Origin: GCA-002728855 sp036340635
GTDB lineage: Bacteria > Bacteroidota > Bacteroidia > Flavobacteriales > Flavobacteriaceae
NCBI GenBank assembly: GCA_036340635.1
Contig: JAYYYF010000021.1
Coordinates: 1-64,000 of the forward strand
Direction of reading: 5' to 3'
DNA length: 64,000 nucleotides
The notes below the pieces were generated by a model, which saw only the letters and a list, made by a program, of their open reading frames with translations, searched no databases and was not told the origin of the DNA. Positions 28,516 to 36,881 of the stretch are shown here, in pieces (within the stretch, counting starts at the first letter, position 1; each line of letters begins with the position of its first letter). Made by a program: the position numbers and the translations under genes.

Positions 28516-29121
28516 TTAATAGAAAATTTTTTCCTCTATTGATTTCCATAAAAGAAGAGAGGCTATTGTTTTGTAGGGGGTCCATTTTTTTGTCAACTTA
28601 TTTAACATAATCTTATCATCTTTTTCAAAATTATAATTTTGTTTAATACTATTGATAAGGGCTAGATCTTTTTCAGAAAAAATATCTTTTCTAAGCATCA
28701 CAAATATTAGAAACATTTTTGCCGTCCATGTTCCAACACCTTTTATTTTAATAAGTTCATTTATAATTTCTTTGTCAGTATGTTTTTCAAAATCAAAATC
28801 TGAATCTTTAAAATAAGTATAGACATTCTTTATGTATTCAGATTTTTTTAAAGAAAGACCAATCGAACGAAGTTTGTTCAAATCAATATCTAAAAGTTCT
28901 TGTTTCGAAAAGTTTTTCACCAATTTGTTAAATCTTTTTTTTATTGCAAATGCCGCCTTGAAACTTATTTGCTGTTCAATAATTAAATTAGAAATAGCTT
29001 TTGCATAATCTAAATCATACCTGTCATTTAGAGATATTTTATCTCCAAATTTATCAATTAGAAATGCCATAACTTTATCTGATTTCAAATGATCGAATGA
29101 TTTGGAAAAATTATATTCCAT
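28516..29121 (-). CDS. HhH-GPD DNA-3-methyladenine glycosylase (AlkA-like)
   Basis: A 201-residue base-excision repair glycosylase. The helix-hairpin-helix is visible as ELIKIKGVGTWTAKMFLIF (about 125-143), followed by the GPD-equivalent segment DIFSEKDLALINSIKQNY, whose Asp before Leu-Ala-Leu is the expected catalytic residue of AlkA-type enzymes. There are no cysteines for an iron-sulfur cluster, which argues against EndoIII and MutY. The first half contains LIIEQQISFKAAFAI, matching the AlkA-2 family. Substrate range cannot be told from sequence. It follows closely on tRNA-Arg (eight bases) on the same strand but is transcribed toward it. Confidence 0.88.
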   Translation of the reverse strand: MEYNFSKSFDHLKSDKVMAFLIDKFGDKISLNDRYDLDYAKAISNLIIEQQISFKAAFAIKKRFNKLVKNFSKQELLDIDLNKLRSIGLSLKKSEYIKNVYTYFKDSDFDFEKHTDKEIINELIKIKGVGTWTAKMFLIFVMLRKDIFSEKDLALINSIKQNYNFEKDDKIMLNKLTKKWTPYKTIASLLLWKSIEEKIFY

Positions 29122-29154
29122 TTTAATTAGTAAAATATTATTTAATATAAAGAA

Positions 29155-29170
29155 CCCTCTTAAAGGAGGG
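29155..29170. repeat. short GC-rich inverted repeat
   Basis: CCCTCT and GGAGGG flank a TAAA loop (one T-G wobble), conspicuous in AT-rich surroundings between the divergent glycosylase and fusion genes. T-runs follow on both strands. No gene ends here on either strand, so a terminator role is not obvious; a leader hairpin is possible. Confidence 0.35.
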
Positions 29171-29266
29171 AAATTTTAATTAATTTTTTTTCAAACTCAA
29201 TTATTAAAATTTGTCTTTATTCTTTGTAAGTTTATGTTTAGCATAAATTATATTCAGGCAAATTAA

Positions 29267-31537
29267 ATGGAGGATAAAATATTAGATTTAAAGAGTTTAG
29301 TAAAGAAAAGGTATGGTATAAATCCTGATTTAATTCAAAAATTTAGAGGATATGATAATGACAATTATTATGTTAGAGCAGACAATCAAAAATTTGTTTT
29401 AAAGATATATGAAGATTTGGCTTTAGAGCCAATTCTTTTAGCAGAGAATGAACTCTTGTTGTTTTTACAAAAAAAGAATTCCGGCTATTACCCCAAGCCC
29501 ATATTGTTTAAAGAAGGTGGTTTTCTTAAACAAATAAATTATAATGGTAAGACCATATTAATAAGAATGCTTTCTTATTTAGATGGATATTTTTTAGGTG
29601 AGTCTAAACCTACAAAAGAAGTTATATCTTCTTTAGGATCTTTTTTAGCTTCACTTAATTTACTTCTACAAGATTGGAATAATTCTGAAATTAAAGCTAG
29701 GAATTGGGAATGGAAAATAGAATCTATTGAATTAATAAAAAATAGAGCGAATTTTGTTTCTTCTCCATCTAATCGTAATAAGGTACTTTATTTTATTAAA
29801 CAATATGAAGAAAATGTAATACAGTTTTATGGCAAATTACGAAAATCAATTATCCACAATGATGCTAACGAATGGAATATTTTAGTTGAGGAAAATCAAA
29901 TAATAGGGTTAATTGATTTTGGAGATATATCTTATTCTCACCTAGTTAATGAAATAGGAATTGCTATGACTTATATAGCTTATGACAAAGAAGATGTTCT
30001 CCATTGGGCAGGTTTATTATTAGAAAGTTATAATAAAGTTTTACCTCTTAACGAAGATGAGGTTGAATCATTATATTATGTTATTGCATTAAGGCTTTGC
30101 ATGAGCGTCTCAAATTCAGCATATGCAAAGCTAAATCAGCCTGAAAATAATTATGTTAGTGAGAGTGAAAATAATGCGTGGAGTATGCTCGACAAATTGA
30201 TTTTTATAGGTCCAATTGCAGCTAGAAATTATTTTCGTAAAGTAACAGGTTTTTCTCCAAGAAAAGAAAAAAAAGAAATAGAATATATTGATCATCGGGA
30301 GAAATATTTGAGCAAAGTTTTATCACTCAGCTATAAGGCTCCACTAGTTATGAAGCAGTCTGCTTTCCAGTATATGTATGATGTATATGGGAATGTCTTT
30401 TTAGATGCGTACAATAATATTCCTCATGTAGGACACTCTCATCCACTTGTTGTTGAAGCAGGTCAAAAACAAATGGCAAGACTTAACACTAACACCAGAT
30501 ATCTTTATTCAATAATTAGTGATTACGCTGAACATTTATTGTCATATTTCCATCCTAAACTAAATAAAATATTTTTTGTGAATTCAGGAAGTGAGGCTAC
30601 TGATTTAGCTATTCGTATGGCAAGAGCACATACCAAAAACAAAAAGATTGTAGTTATGGAAGAAGGTTATCATGGGCATACACAAACGGGGATTGAAATA
30701 AGTGATTACAAGTTTAATGATTCAAAAGGGATGGGACAGGCAAGCCATATTATTAAATTGCCTTTACCGGAAGCAACTTCATCATCAATTGTAGATTCTG
30801 AATTAAAAAAAATCAAGAAACGTTTATTGACTACTAAAATTTTCCCTGCTGCTTTTATTAGTGAAATAATATTAGGCTGTGCTGGACAAGTACCCTTGCC
30901 AAAAAAATATTTAGAAACAATATACCCAATAATTAGGTCTTTAGGTGGGGTATGTATTGTAGATGAAGTTCAGACTGGGTTTGGCAGAATTGGAAGTCAT
31001 TTTTGGGCATTTGAAAGTCATGACATTGTACCTGATATGGTTATAATTGGGAAACCTATGGGGAATGGACATCCAATGGGGGCATTGATTACTACAGATT
31101 CAATTGCAAAAAGTTTTGAACAAGGAGTAGAATTTTTCAGTTCATTTGGAGGTAATCCTGTTTCTTGTGCTATAGGGAAAGCGGTTTTAGAAGTAATAGA
31201 ACAAGAAGAATTAAAGAAAAGGGCTTTTGAGGTTGGCAATTATTATAAGAAGCAATTAATCGATTTAAAAAATCAGTACAGCTCTATAAAAGATGTTAGG
31301 GGATCTGGCTTGTTTTTAGGAATTGAGTTAGTTAATTCTAATGGTAAACCAGATTCTGATATGGCAGATTTAATAAAAAATAAATTACGTGATAGAAATG
31401 TGTTAATTGGAACAGATGGGAAGTATAGCAATGTTTTAAAAACCAAACCTCCTTTGTGTTTTAGTAAAGAAAATGCGGATGAAGTTGTTCAAAGGATTGG
31501 AGAAGCCATTAATGAATATGGAAGAATCGGAAGCTAA
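29267..31537 (+). CDS. APH-type kinase fused to class III aminotransferase-like phospholyase
   Basis: 756 residues in two enzymes. Residues about 1-300 are an aminoglycoside-phosphotransferase fold (FVLKIYEDLALEPILLAENE; catalytic loop IIHNDANEWNILVEE; metal-binding LIDFGDISYSHL). Residues about 330-756 are a class III PLP enzyme: NSGSEATDLAIRMARAH, YHGHTQTGIEIS, VDEVQTGFGRIGSHFWAFE, and PLP lysine K596 in IIGKPMGNGHPMGA. Known family logic: hydroxylysine kinase (HYKK) and the ammoniophospholyases ETNPPL and PHYKPL belong to exactly these two folds, and bacterial fusions helped to identify them. I infer phosphorylation of an amino-alcohol (hydroxylysine, ethanolamine or similar) followed by elimination of phosphate and ammonia. 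The M23 domain often found between the two in longer relatives is absent. Confidence 0.85.
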   Translation: MEDKILDLKSLVKKRYGINPDLIQKFRGYDNDNYYVRADNQKFVLKIYEDLALEPILLAENELLLFLQKKNSGYYPKPILFKEGGFLKQINYNGKTILIRMLSYLDGYFLGESKPTKEVISSLGSFLASLNLLLQDWNNSEIKARNWEWKIESIELIKNRANFVSSPSNRNKVLYFIKQYEENVIQFYGKLRKSIIHNDANEWNILVEENQIIGLIDFGDISYSHLVNEIGIAMTYIAYDKEDVLHWAGLLLESYNKVLPLNEDEVESLYYVIALRLCMSVSNSAYAKLNQPENNYVSESENNAWSMLDKLIFIGPIAARNYFRKVTGFSPRKEKKEIEYIDHREKYLSKVLSLSYKAPLVMKQSAFQYMYDVYGNVFLDAYNNIPHVGHSHPLVVEAGQKQMARLNTNTRYLYSIISDYAEHLLSYFHPKLNKIFFVNSGSEATDLAIRMARAHTKNKKIVVMEEGYHGHTQTGIEISDYKFNDSKGMGQASHIIKLPLPEATSSSIVDSELKKIKKRLLTTKIFPAAFISEIILGCAGQVPLPKKYLETIYPIIRSLGGVCIVDEVQTGFGRIGSHFWAFESHDIVPDMVIIGKPMGNGHPMGALITTDSIAKSFEQGVEFFSSFGGNPVSCAIGKAVLEVIEQEELKKRAFEVGNYYKKQLIDLKNQYSSIKDVRGSGLFLGIELVNSNGKPDSDMADLIKNKLRDRNVLIGTDGKYSNVLKTKPPLCFSKENADEVVQRIGEAINEYGRIGS

Positions 31538-31667
31538 ATATCCCGATAATCCGATTAAAAACAAGAGAATAATTAAGGATCTGTTTTTAATAATTGTTAC
31601 CTTCATAAGGCAGTAAGTTTAATAAATTTATGTAATAATTATATTTATACTTTAATATGACCTTACA

Positions 31668-32450
31668 ATGAAAACATTTTATCACTTACTATTGATTTTA
31701 GCTGCTATTTGCGCTTGTAAGGAGGCTAATATGGAATGGGAGGATTTAATTGTTAATAATTCTCTTGATGGTTGGCATATCTATCAGGATGATGGAACAA
31801 AAAAAGGCTGGAAAGTTGACAATGGAATTTTAATTTTTGATTCTTTATCAGGTCTTGAATCGGGTGAACCTGATGCTAGTTTGCTTTCAAACAAGAAATA
31901 TTTAAATTTTGAAATAAAATTTGATTGGAAAATTGAAAAAGGTGGAAATAGTGGTTTTATGTGGGGAGTGAATGAAGATAAAAAATACAAGTACCCATAT
32001 CAAACGGGACCAGAAATTCAAATAATTGATACAGGCATCTACGACAATCCGGAAACAGTTTTAGGGGGGCAGGTGGAGCTCAATAATGTATTAAGAGATG
32101 TTGAAAATAAAAGATACTTTGTTGGATCAGTCTATGACATATCACCCCCTACAAATACTTCTGCTTCAAATCCAGCTGGTAGTTGGAACTCATATCATAT
32201 AAAAATTGATCATAAGAATAATTTTGGAAGTGTCATTTTGAATGATATATTAGTAAATCGTTTTCCTCTTAGTGGGAAAAAATGGGATTCACTTGTTAGT
32301 CGAAGTAAATTTAGTAGATCAGAAGAATTTGAATACCTTGGAAGCGAAAGATGGTATGGATTTGGTAAATATCCCAAGGGCTATATTTGCCTTCAAGATC
32401 ATCCCGGAAAAGCTTATTTTAGAAACATAAAAATTAGAGAATTAGATTAA
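31668..32450 (+). CDS. DUF1080 (3-keto-disaccharide hydrolase-like) lipoprotein
   Basis: 260 residues. N-terminal lipoprotein-type signal ending ICAC (Cys17), then the DUF1080 fold: NSLDGWHIYQDDGTKKGWKV, LSNKKYLNFEIKFDWKI, GGNSGFMWGVNEDKK, GPEIQIIDTG, and the closing GYICLQDHPGKAYFRNIKIREL. This concanavalin-like fold is common in Bacteroidota and Planctomycetota; some members act on 3-keto-glycosides, but the substrate here is not known. It stands alone, between the fusion gene and a 261-base non-coding stretch. Confidence 0.9.
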   Translation: MKTFYHLLLILAAICACKEANMEWEDLIVNNSLDGWHIYQDDGTKKGWKVDNGILIFDSLSGLESGEPDASLLSNKKYLNFEIKFDWKIEKGGNSGFMWGVNEDKKYKYPYQTGPEIQIIDTGIYDNPETVLGGQVELNNVLRDVENKRYFVGSVYDISPPTNTSASNPAGSWNSYHIKIDHKNNFGSVILNDILVNRFPLSGKKWDSLVSRSKFSRSEEFEYLGSERWYGFGKYPKGYICLQDHPGKAYFRNIKIRELD

Positions 32451-32711
32451 AAAGTATTTTGTCCTTAATCAATTAGACCCAGCTACCAGGCTAGAATTAA
32501 TTGTAAAGTTGAGCCGCTTTGTATTACCTTCTATTGTTACTGTACAGAGTAATCATGATGAGCCTTTTGACTTCGTATAATTGATCAAAATTGGTTATAT
32601 TCGCCTTCTCATTTAAACCTCTCAAAAACACTCTGTGGGGTACTCAGTGGGGTACATTGAAATATTGAAATGATTTGATAAGCAATCTAACTATTTGATT
32701 ATCAGCATTTT
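32451..32711. other. non-coding stretch with a GTGGGGTAC direct repeat before tRNA-Val
   Basis: No convincing ORF on either strand. It contains the 9-base sequence GTGGGGTAC twice, three bases apart (about 32634-32654), strikingly GC-rich for this chromosome. The stretch ends at the tRNA-Val 5' end. It may be a regulatory site or the remains of an integration event at the tRNA; no integrase gene or second tRNA end is visible. Confidence 0.4.
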
Positions 32712-32789
32712 GGGCGCTTAGCTCAGTTGGTTCAGAGCACTTGGTTTACACCCAAGGGGTCGGGGGTTCGAATCCCTCAGCGCCCACCA
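32712..32789 (+). tRNA. tRNA-Val (anticodon TAC)
   Basis: Acceptor GGGCGCT with AGCGCCC, D arm GCTC/GAGC, anticodon stem CTTGG/CCAAG around TTTACAC (anticodon TAC), T arm GGGGG/CCCTC with loop TTCGAAT. Discriminator A and an encoded CCA end at 32789; this is the only one of the four tRNAs here with a genomic CCA. A weak CTGTTT...AAACAG repeat (32797-32821) follows. Confidence 0.95.
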
Positions 32790-32839
32790 TTTAAGTCTGT
32801 TTATTAAATTTGAACAAACAGGAAACGTTTTAATTAACC

Positions 32840-33610
32840 TTATTTAGATTGGGTAAAAAGCCAAGGAATAAAATCAGGATCAGAAAATAGATTATCCCAG
32901 CTATTATGATTTACACCTTTATGAATTTTAAAAATTACATCAATCTTTTCTTTTTTCATTGCTTCATACATAAGTTTTGAATGTATTATTGGGACGACAT
33001 TGTCTTTATCTCCATGATCAATTCGCCATGCAGGCTGACGGATTTTTTTTGATATTTTTGGATTTGCTCCACCACAAACAGCAAATGCAGCAGCAAACAT
33101 TCTCGGGTTGCGGTAGACCATTTCAAATGTTCCCATTCCACCCATAGATAATCCGCCAATATAAATTCGCTTTTCATCAACACCATATTTTTTAACTAAA
33201 TCGTTAATCATTCCTTCAACTAAATCAAGAATAGCATTGTCTTTCGGATCCTTAGAATATTCAAATTTCATAGGTTCTGGCCGATCAATAATTGTTGCCC
33301 AATAACTTTCCAAAGGACACTGAGGGAATACAACAATAGCAGGGTATTGTTCACGAAATTCTTTTTCTAGGAAAAGATTACTTCCATGGAATAATTGAAG
33401 TTTATTGTCTATTCCTCGTTCACCAGCGCCATGGAGAAAGACAAGAAGAGGATATTTTTTTTCTGAGGTATAATTTTCAGGTAATAAAAAGCGATAGGGT
33501 AAATTGTCTTCCTTATTTTTATAGGAGGCTGATTCGTAGAATTGGGCCTGTATATAAAAAGGGAATAAATAAACTAAAAGATGAAATATTTTACTTGCAA
33601 TTATTTTCAT
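32840..33610 (-). CDS. secreted alpha/beta-hydrolase (esterase/PHB depolymerase-like)
   Basis: 256 residues with a signal peptide (MKIIASKIFHLLVYLFPFYI, ending about QAQ). The hydrolase fold shows the oxyanion region LLVFLHGAGERG, the nucleophile elbow GGLSMGGMGTFE, the acid in WRIDHGDKDNVVP and the base His in HKGVNHNSWDN. This pattern matches secreted esterases of the LpqC/phospholipase-carboxylesterase type often annotated as prolyl oligopeptidase family. The substrate is unknown; feruloyl or other carbohydrate esters are plausible. Transcribed toward tRNA-Val from the region at 33611-33783. Confidence 0.88.
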   Translation of the reverse strand: MKIIASKIFHLLVYLFPFYIQAQFYESASYKNKEDNLPYRFLLPENYTSEKKYPLLVFLHGAGERGIDNKLQLFHGSNLFLEKEFREQYPAIVVFPQCPLESYWATIIDRPEPMKFEYSKDPKDNAILDLVEGMINDLVKKYGVDEKRIYIGGLSMGGMGTFEMVYRNPRMFAAAFAVCGGANPKISKKIRQPAWRIDHGDKDNVVPIIHSKLMYEAMKKEKIDVIFKIHKGVNHNSWDNLFSDPDFIPWLFTQSK

Positions 33611-33783
33611 TTAAATAGTTCATTTTAAAATTTCAGATTTAGTTTCTTCTAAATTTACCAAACTTTTGATAAAAAAATTAAGATTCATTACCCATATGAT
33701 TTTTTTCACATTTTTGACTTTAAAATTTAGCTGAGGTTTATTTATATTGGTCTCTATGAAAAAGACACGTATATTGTGATGCA

Positions 33784-34875
33784 ATGAAACATTTAACTAG
33801 TAGGTCAAATTTATCTTTTCTTGTAAACAAGTATGATCTTTTCAAAGCTATGTTTTCAGACAATAAAATTCCAATTCCGGAAACAGATGAAGTGATATTA
33901 GAAATTGAGAGATATGCTTTTACTTCAAATAACATTACATATGCAGTTACTGGCAACACATTAGGTTATTGGAATTTCTTTCCAGCAAAAGAGCCTTTTG
34001 GCACTATCCCAGTTTGGGGCTTTGCAAATGTTCTTTTTTCTAAGAACAAGAATATTTCTGAAGGAGATAGATATTATGGTTATTTCCCTATGAGCAATTA
34101 TTTAAAAGTTATACCAGAGAAAGTCAACGCCTTCAGTTTTATAGATGATTCTTCTCATAGAAAAGGACTTCCCTCTGTTTATAACTATTATTTAAAAATC
34201 CCAAAAGGAGCTGACAGATCATCAGATTACCACCCTTTAATAAAGCCGCTTTTTTTGACTTCATTTTTGAATTATTTCTTTTTGAAGGACGAAAGTTTTT
34301 TTGGCTGCGATCAAATAATACTTACAAGTGCATCATCTAAAACAGCTTTGTCTTTAGCTTTTTTGTTGTCAAAAAATAAATCAGTGGACAAGAAAAAAAT
34401 TATAGGTGTCACATCGAAAAAAAACATTGAATTTTTATCAAAAATTAAATTTTATGACAAAGTTTTATTATATGCTGATGCAGAGAAAAAGCTTAATGTG
34501 TCAAAATCAATAATAGTTGATTTTGCAGGTAATTCAGATTATCTAGTAAAATTACATGATTGTTTAGGAAGTTTTTTGAAATATGTTTGTTTGATAGGAT
34601 TGGCAGATTGGTCTTCAAAAACGGATTTTAAATCCATTCCTAATTCAAAATTTTTCTTTGCTCCATATCATGCTGAAGGAAGATATAGAGCAATGGGAGT
34701 TAAAAAAACTACACTGTTAGCTGATGGCTTAATGAAAGAATTTATTATGAAAATCAAAGATTATATAAAACTGAAATATGTAAATAAATCAAAAGAGATA
34801 CATGAGTTATATTTAAATTCTTTAAAAGGGAAGATCGATCCAAGTAAAGGTTATATGGTACAGTTAAGTAAGTAA
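33784..34875 (+). CDS. DUF2855 family protein
   Basis: 363 residues. The N-terminus ITYAVTGNTLGYWNFFPAK and GTIPVWGFANVLFSKNK, and later GDRYYGYFPMSNYLKVIPEK, are the recognised signature of DUF2855, a family distantly related to zinc-free medium-chain reductases (a GroES-like N-half and a Rossmann C-half). The second half has FGCDQIILTSASSKTALSLA and KIIGVTSKKNIEFLSKI, consistent with a degenerate nucleotide-binding fold. Reaction unknown. It is monocistronic, and the neighbours give no clear pathway. Confidence 0.82.
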   Translation: MKHLTSRSNLSFLVNKYDLFKAMFSDNKIPIPETDEVILEIERYAFTSNNITYAVTGNTLGYWNFFPAKEPFGTIPVWGFANVLFSKNKNISEGDRYYGYFPMSNYLKVIPEKVNAFSFIDDSSHRKGLPSVYNYYLKIPKGADRSSDYHPLIKPLFLTSFLNYFFLKDESFFGCDQIILTSASSKTALSLAFLLSKNKSVDKKKIIGVTSKKNIEFLSKIKFYDKVLLYADAEKKLNVSKSIIVDFAGNSDYLVKLHDCLGSFLKYVCLIGLADWSSKTDFKSIPNSKFFFAPYHAEGRYRAMGVKKTTLLADGLMKEFIMKIKDYIKLKYVNKSKEIHELYLNSLKGKIDPSKGYMVQLSK

Positions 34876-34944
34876 ATCCTTATAAATGATATTTGTTGAA
34901 CAGCCTAATTCAAATGTTAGAACTTGCGCGATAAAACAGCTGCT

Positions 34945-35751
34945 TTAAAAAATTAATTTATGGTCAGGTTTTGAAAATCTATTTGGCTGATCTAGCCCAT
35001 CTACAGGGTAATTTTTTTTTGACATATTTATTGGATGTTTAACAAAATTTTTACCGATGAATGTAATTTCGACAGTTGTCGGGAAATTATTATTGAGAAA
35101 AGTTTTACTGTAATTATTTCCATGTATGTGGGCAATGTAAAAGTTCCTTAAGGCTAATTCAATGATTCTGTCAAATTCTTTGCTGTATTTGTCAAGTTTA
35201 TGAAATTCAACAGCTATTCCAACAATTGTTTCTTTTGTTTTAAAAAGTGATTTTATAACTTTATATTCAGCTGTTTCTATATCCATTTTAACAAAAATTT
35301 TTTTTGCATTTGATGATATAATTGCAGACAAAGAATCTTTCACTGTTTTGCTGTTTTTAATATTGCTGTCCCAGATTCTGTTTTTAAAATGAGTTACATT
35401 TTTTTTGAAAAAAAAGAAATAATCAATAATTGTGTAAATGCCATTAATCGATTTAAAGAATCTTATTTTATCAAAAAGTAATGCCCGAATAATTGTCAAA
35501 AAAATTGATTTTAAACTAAAAAATAAAACTGAGAAGAAATTTAGTGTATGATCATAACAGTGAACAATAGCTTTAGGATTTTCTTTTATGAAGTCTTTTT
35601 CAAAAGACCAGTCTTTATTGATCCCATATGACAATAAACCATCACACAAATTAAAAACAGATTTAGGTATAATATAGCCGCCATCATTGTCTCTTCCAAC
35701 TCTAACAAGATTATTGATTTCAATAGGGATAAGTTTTTTGGTTTTAATCAT
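34945..35751 (-). CDS. FkbM-like SAM-dependent methyltransferase
   Basis: 268 residues. LVRVGRDNDGGYIIPKSVF and LLSYGINKDWSFEKDFIKE resemble the SAM-binding opening of FkbM-type methyltransferases; IFVKMDIETAEYKVIKSLF is the second typical motif (KMDIE); IVGIAVEFHKLD follows. A hydrophobic stretch (about 78-125) between the two is an insertion that may touch the membrane. Such enzymes often methylate sugars or lipids of the cell surface. Its ATG follows directly on the stop of the DUF1543 gene, so the two form an operon. Confidence 0.72.
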   Translation of the reverse strand: MIKTKKLIPIEINNLVRVGRDNDGGYIIPKSVFNLCDGLLSYGINKDWSFEKDFIKENPKAIVHCYDHTLNFFSVLFFSLKSIFLTIIRALLFDKIRFFKSINGIYTIIDYFFFFKKNVTHFKNRIWDSNIKNSKTVKDSLSAIISSNAKKIFVKMDIETAEYKVIKSLFKTKETIVGIAVEFHKLDKYSKEFDRIIELALRNFYIAHIHGNNYSKTFLNNNFPTTVEITFIGKNFVKHPINMSKKNYPVDGLDQPNRFSKPDHKLIF

Positions 35752-36291
35752 TTATTTTACTTCATTTAATGATTTGTATTTATCAATAATTTCCTTTGGA
35801 ATAGGCAAATACCCATTATTAAATTTTAATTCCGTTTGATTATTTGATTTTTTTAAGTGAATATAAAAACTCGAAACTTTTTTAATTTCTATACAGTCAT
35901 CAACATCATAAAGGTCATCTGTATGAACTTGCTCTAAACCAATTAACAAACTTTTTTTAGCTCTTTTTTTAATATTTGCTTCGTTTTGGCCAACCATAAA
36001 TTTACTTTCATGTAGTTCTTCAAATTTTTTTGGGTCATATCCACCAAGATTTATAAAATATAGTTTATTGCTATCGTTAACTTTTTTTTTGCTAAGAGAA
36101 ACTTTATACCCATCTACATAAGTTAATTCTACCCAGGAATCTATATGTAGCCTATCAGGAAAACCAAACCATTTATCAATTAGATCAAAATATGTTTCCT
36201 CAATTTTATTTCCAGAAGTAAAAACTACATCATGTAGTTCCGTGTTACATTTTTCTGCTCTACCTCCTAAAAAAACCGCAAATAATTTCAT
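35752..36291 (-). CDS. DUF1543-domain protein
   Basis: 179 residues. The opening LFAVFLGGRAEKCNTELHDV and FDLIDKWFGFPDRLHIDSW are the DUF1543 signature, a domain that occurs as a tandem pair; the second half (YFINLGGYDPKKFEELHESK) looks like the second copy. Function unknown; no catalytic residues recognised. It sits between the P19-like gene (nine bases upstream) and the FkbM-like gene (no gap downstream). Confidence 0.8.
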   Translation of the reverse strand: MKLFAVFLGGRAEKCNTELHDVVFTSGNKIEETYFDLIDKWFGFPDRLHIDSWVELTYVDGYKVSLSKKKVNDSNKLYFINLGGYDPKKFEELHESKFMVGQNEANIKKRAKKSLLIGLEQVHTDDLYDVDDCIEIKKVSSFYIHLKKSNNQTELKFNNGYLPIPKEIIDKYKSLNEVK

Positions 36292-36300
36292 CGTATTAAA

Positions 36301-36846
36301 TTAATATCTAGTTGCTTCTGCTATTTCTTTAAAGTTAACATTGTGATATGTAAATTTTTTAGTCAAAAAAAACTTTTCTCCGTATTTATTTATCCAATCT
36401 TTGTGATAAGAAAGATCATATTTTGTAGGAGGATTTATTGTGAATTCCACTTTATAATAATCATCAATTTTCCCAGGCAGGGAAATGTTTCTAGCATAGT
36501 GAAAATTGTCAATCAGGTTTAAATGTGGTATTAGATCAATAAATGTTCTCAAACCAGTTGATTCATTAGTTATTAATGAATTAATCTTTAAATAAGGTAT
36601 AAAGCCAAAAGAAATGGCACCATCAGGAACATTTTTACTATCCCAATTAACTCTTACCTCTATATGAATATTGGTAAGTTCTTCACTTAGATTTCTAGAG
36701 GCAGGATAGACAACATCTTTAATTGCTCCTTCAAAAATGAATTTGATTCCTGGTTCAATTCTTTCCTCTCCAATAATTAATTCTTGGGCCAATATTCCAT
36801 TAAAAGAAATAAAATTGAATAAAATTGTTAAAAAGAATTTTTTCAT
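36301..36846 (-). CDS. P19/Tp34-like periplasmic metal-binding protein (tentative)
   Basis: 181 residues with a signal peptide (MKKFFLTILFNFISFNGILA, then QE). The rest follows the P19/Tp34 pattern used in periplasmic iron uptake: an early NIHIEVRVNWDS (compare ADIHLEADI), FIPYLKINSL, then NFHYARNISLPGKIDDYYKVEF (written in pieces: NFHYARN and LPGKID) and INPP, and a late YHKDW. These include candidate ligands His in NIHIE, NFHY and YHKDW. No FTR1-type permease is nearby, which is usual for P19 operons elsewhere. The ATG at 36846 was chosen because the upstream TTG (36861) lies inside the -7 box. Confidence is moderate as the match is by pattern only. Confidence 0.58.
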   Translation of the reverse strand: MKKFFLTILFNFISFNGILAQELIIGEERIEPGIKFIFEGAIKDVVYPASRNLSEELTNIHIEVRVNWDSKNVPDGAISFGFIPYLKINSLITNESTGLRTFIDLIPHLNLIDNFHYARNISLPGKIDDYYKVEFTINPPTKYDLSYHKDWINKYGEKFFLTKKFTYHNVNFKEIAEATRY

Positions 36847-36858
36847 ATTAGTTTTGAT

Positions 36859-36866
36859 CAAATATA
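36859..36866 (-). promoter_or_regulatory. -7 box (TATATTTG) of the P19-like gene
   Basis: Perfect TAnnTTTG on the reverse strand, 12 bases before the ATG at 36846. The TTG 36861-36859 is the end of this box. Confidence 0.6.
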
Positions 36867-36881
36867 TTCAATAATAATATT

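Noticed and set aside
32986..33186. Reverse-strand frame of 66 codons inside the secreted esterase gene
   Set aside because: Same-strand shifted frame within a gene whose catalytic motifs are intact; no sign of a frameshift.
33738..33959. Reverse-strand frame of 73 codons at the start of the DUF2855 gene
   Set aside because: Antisense to the conserved DUF2855 N-terminus, with no promoter or motif.
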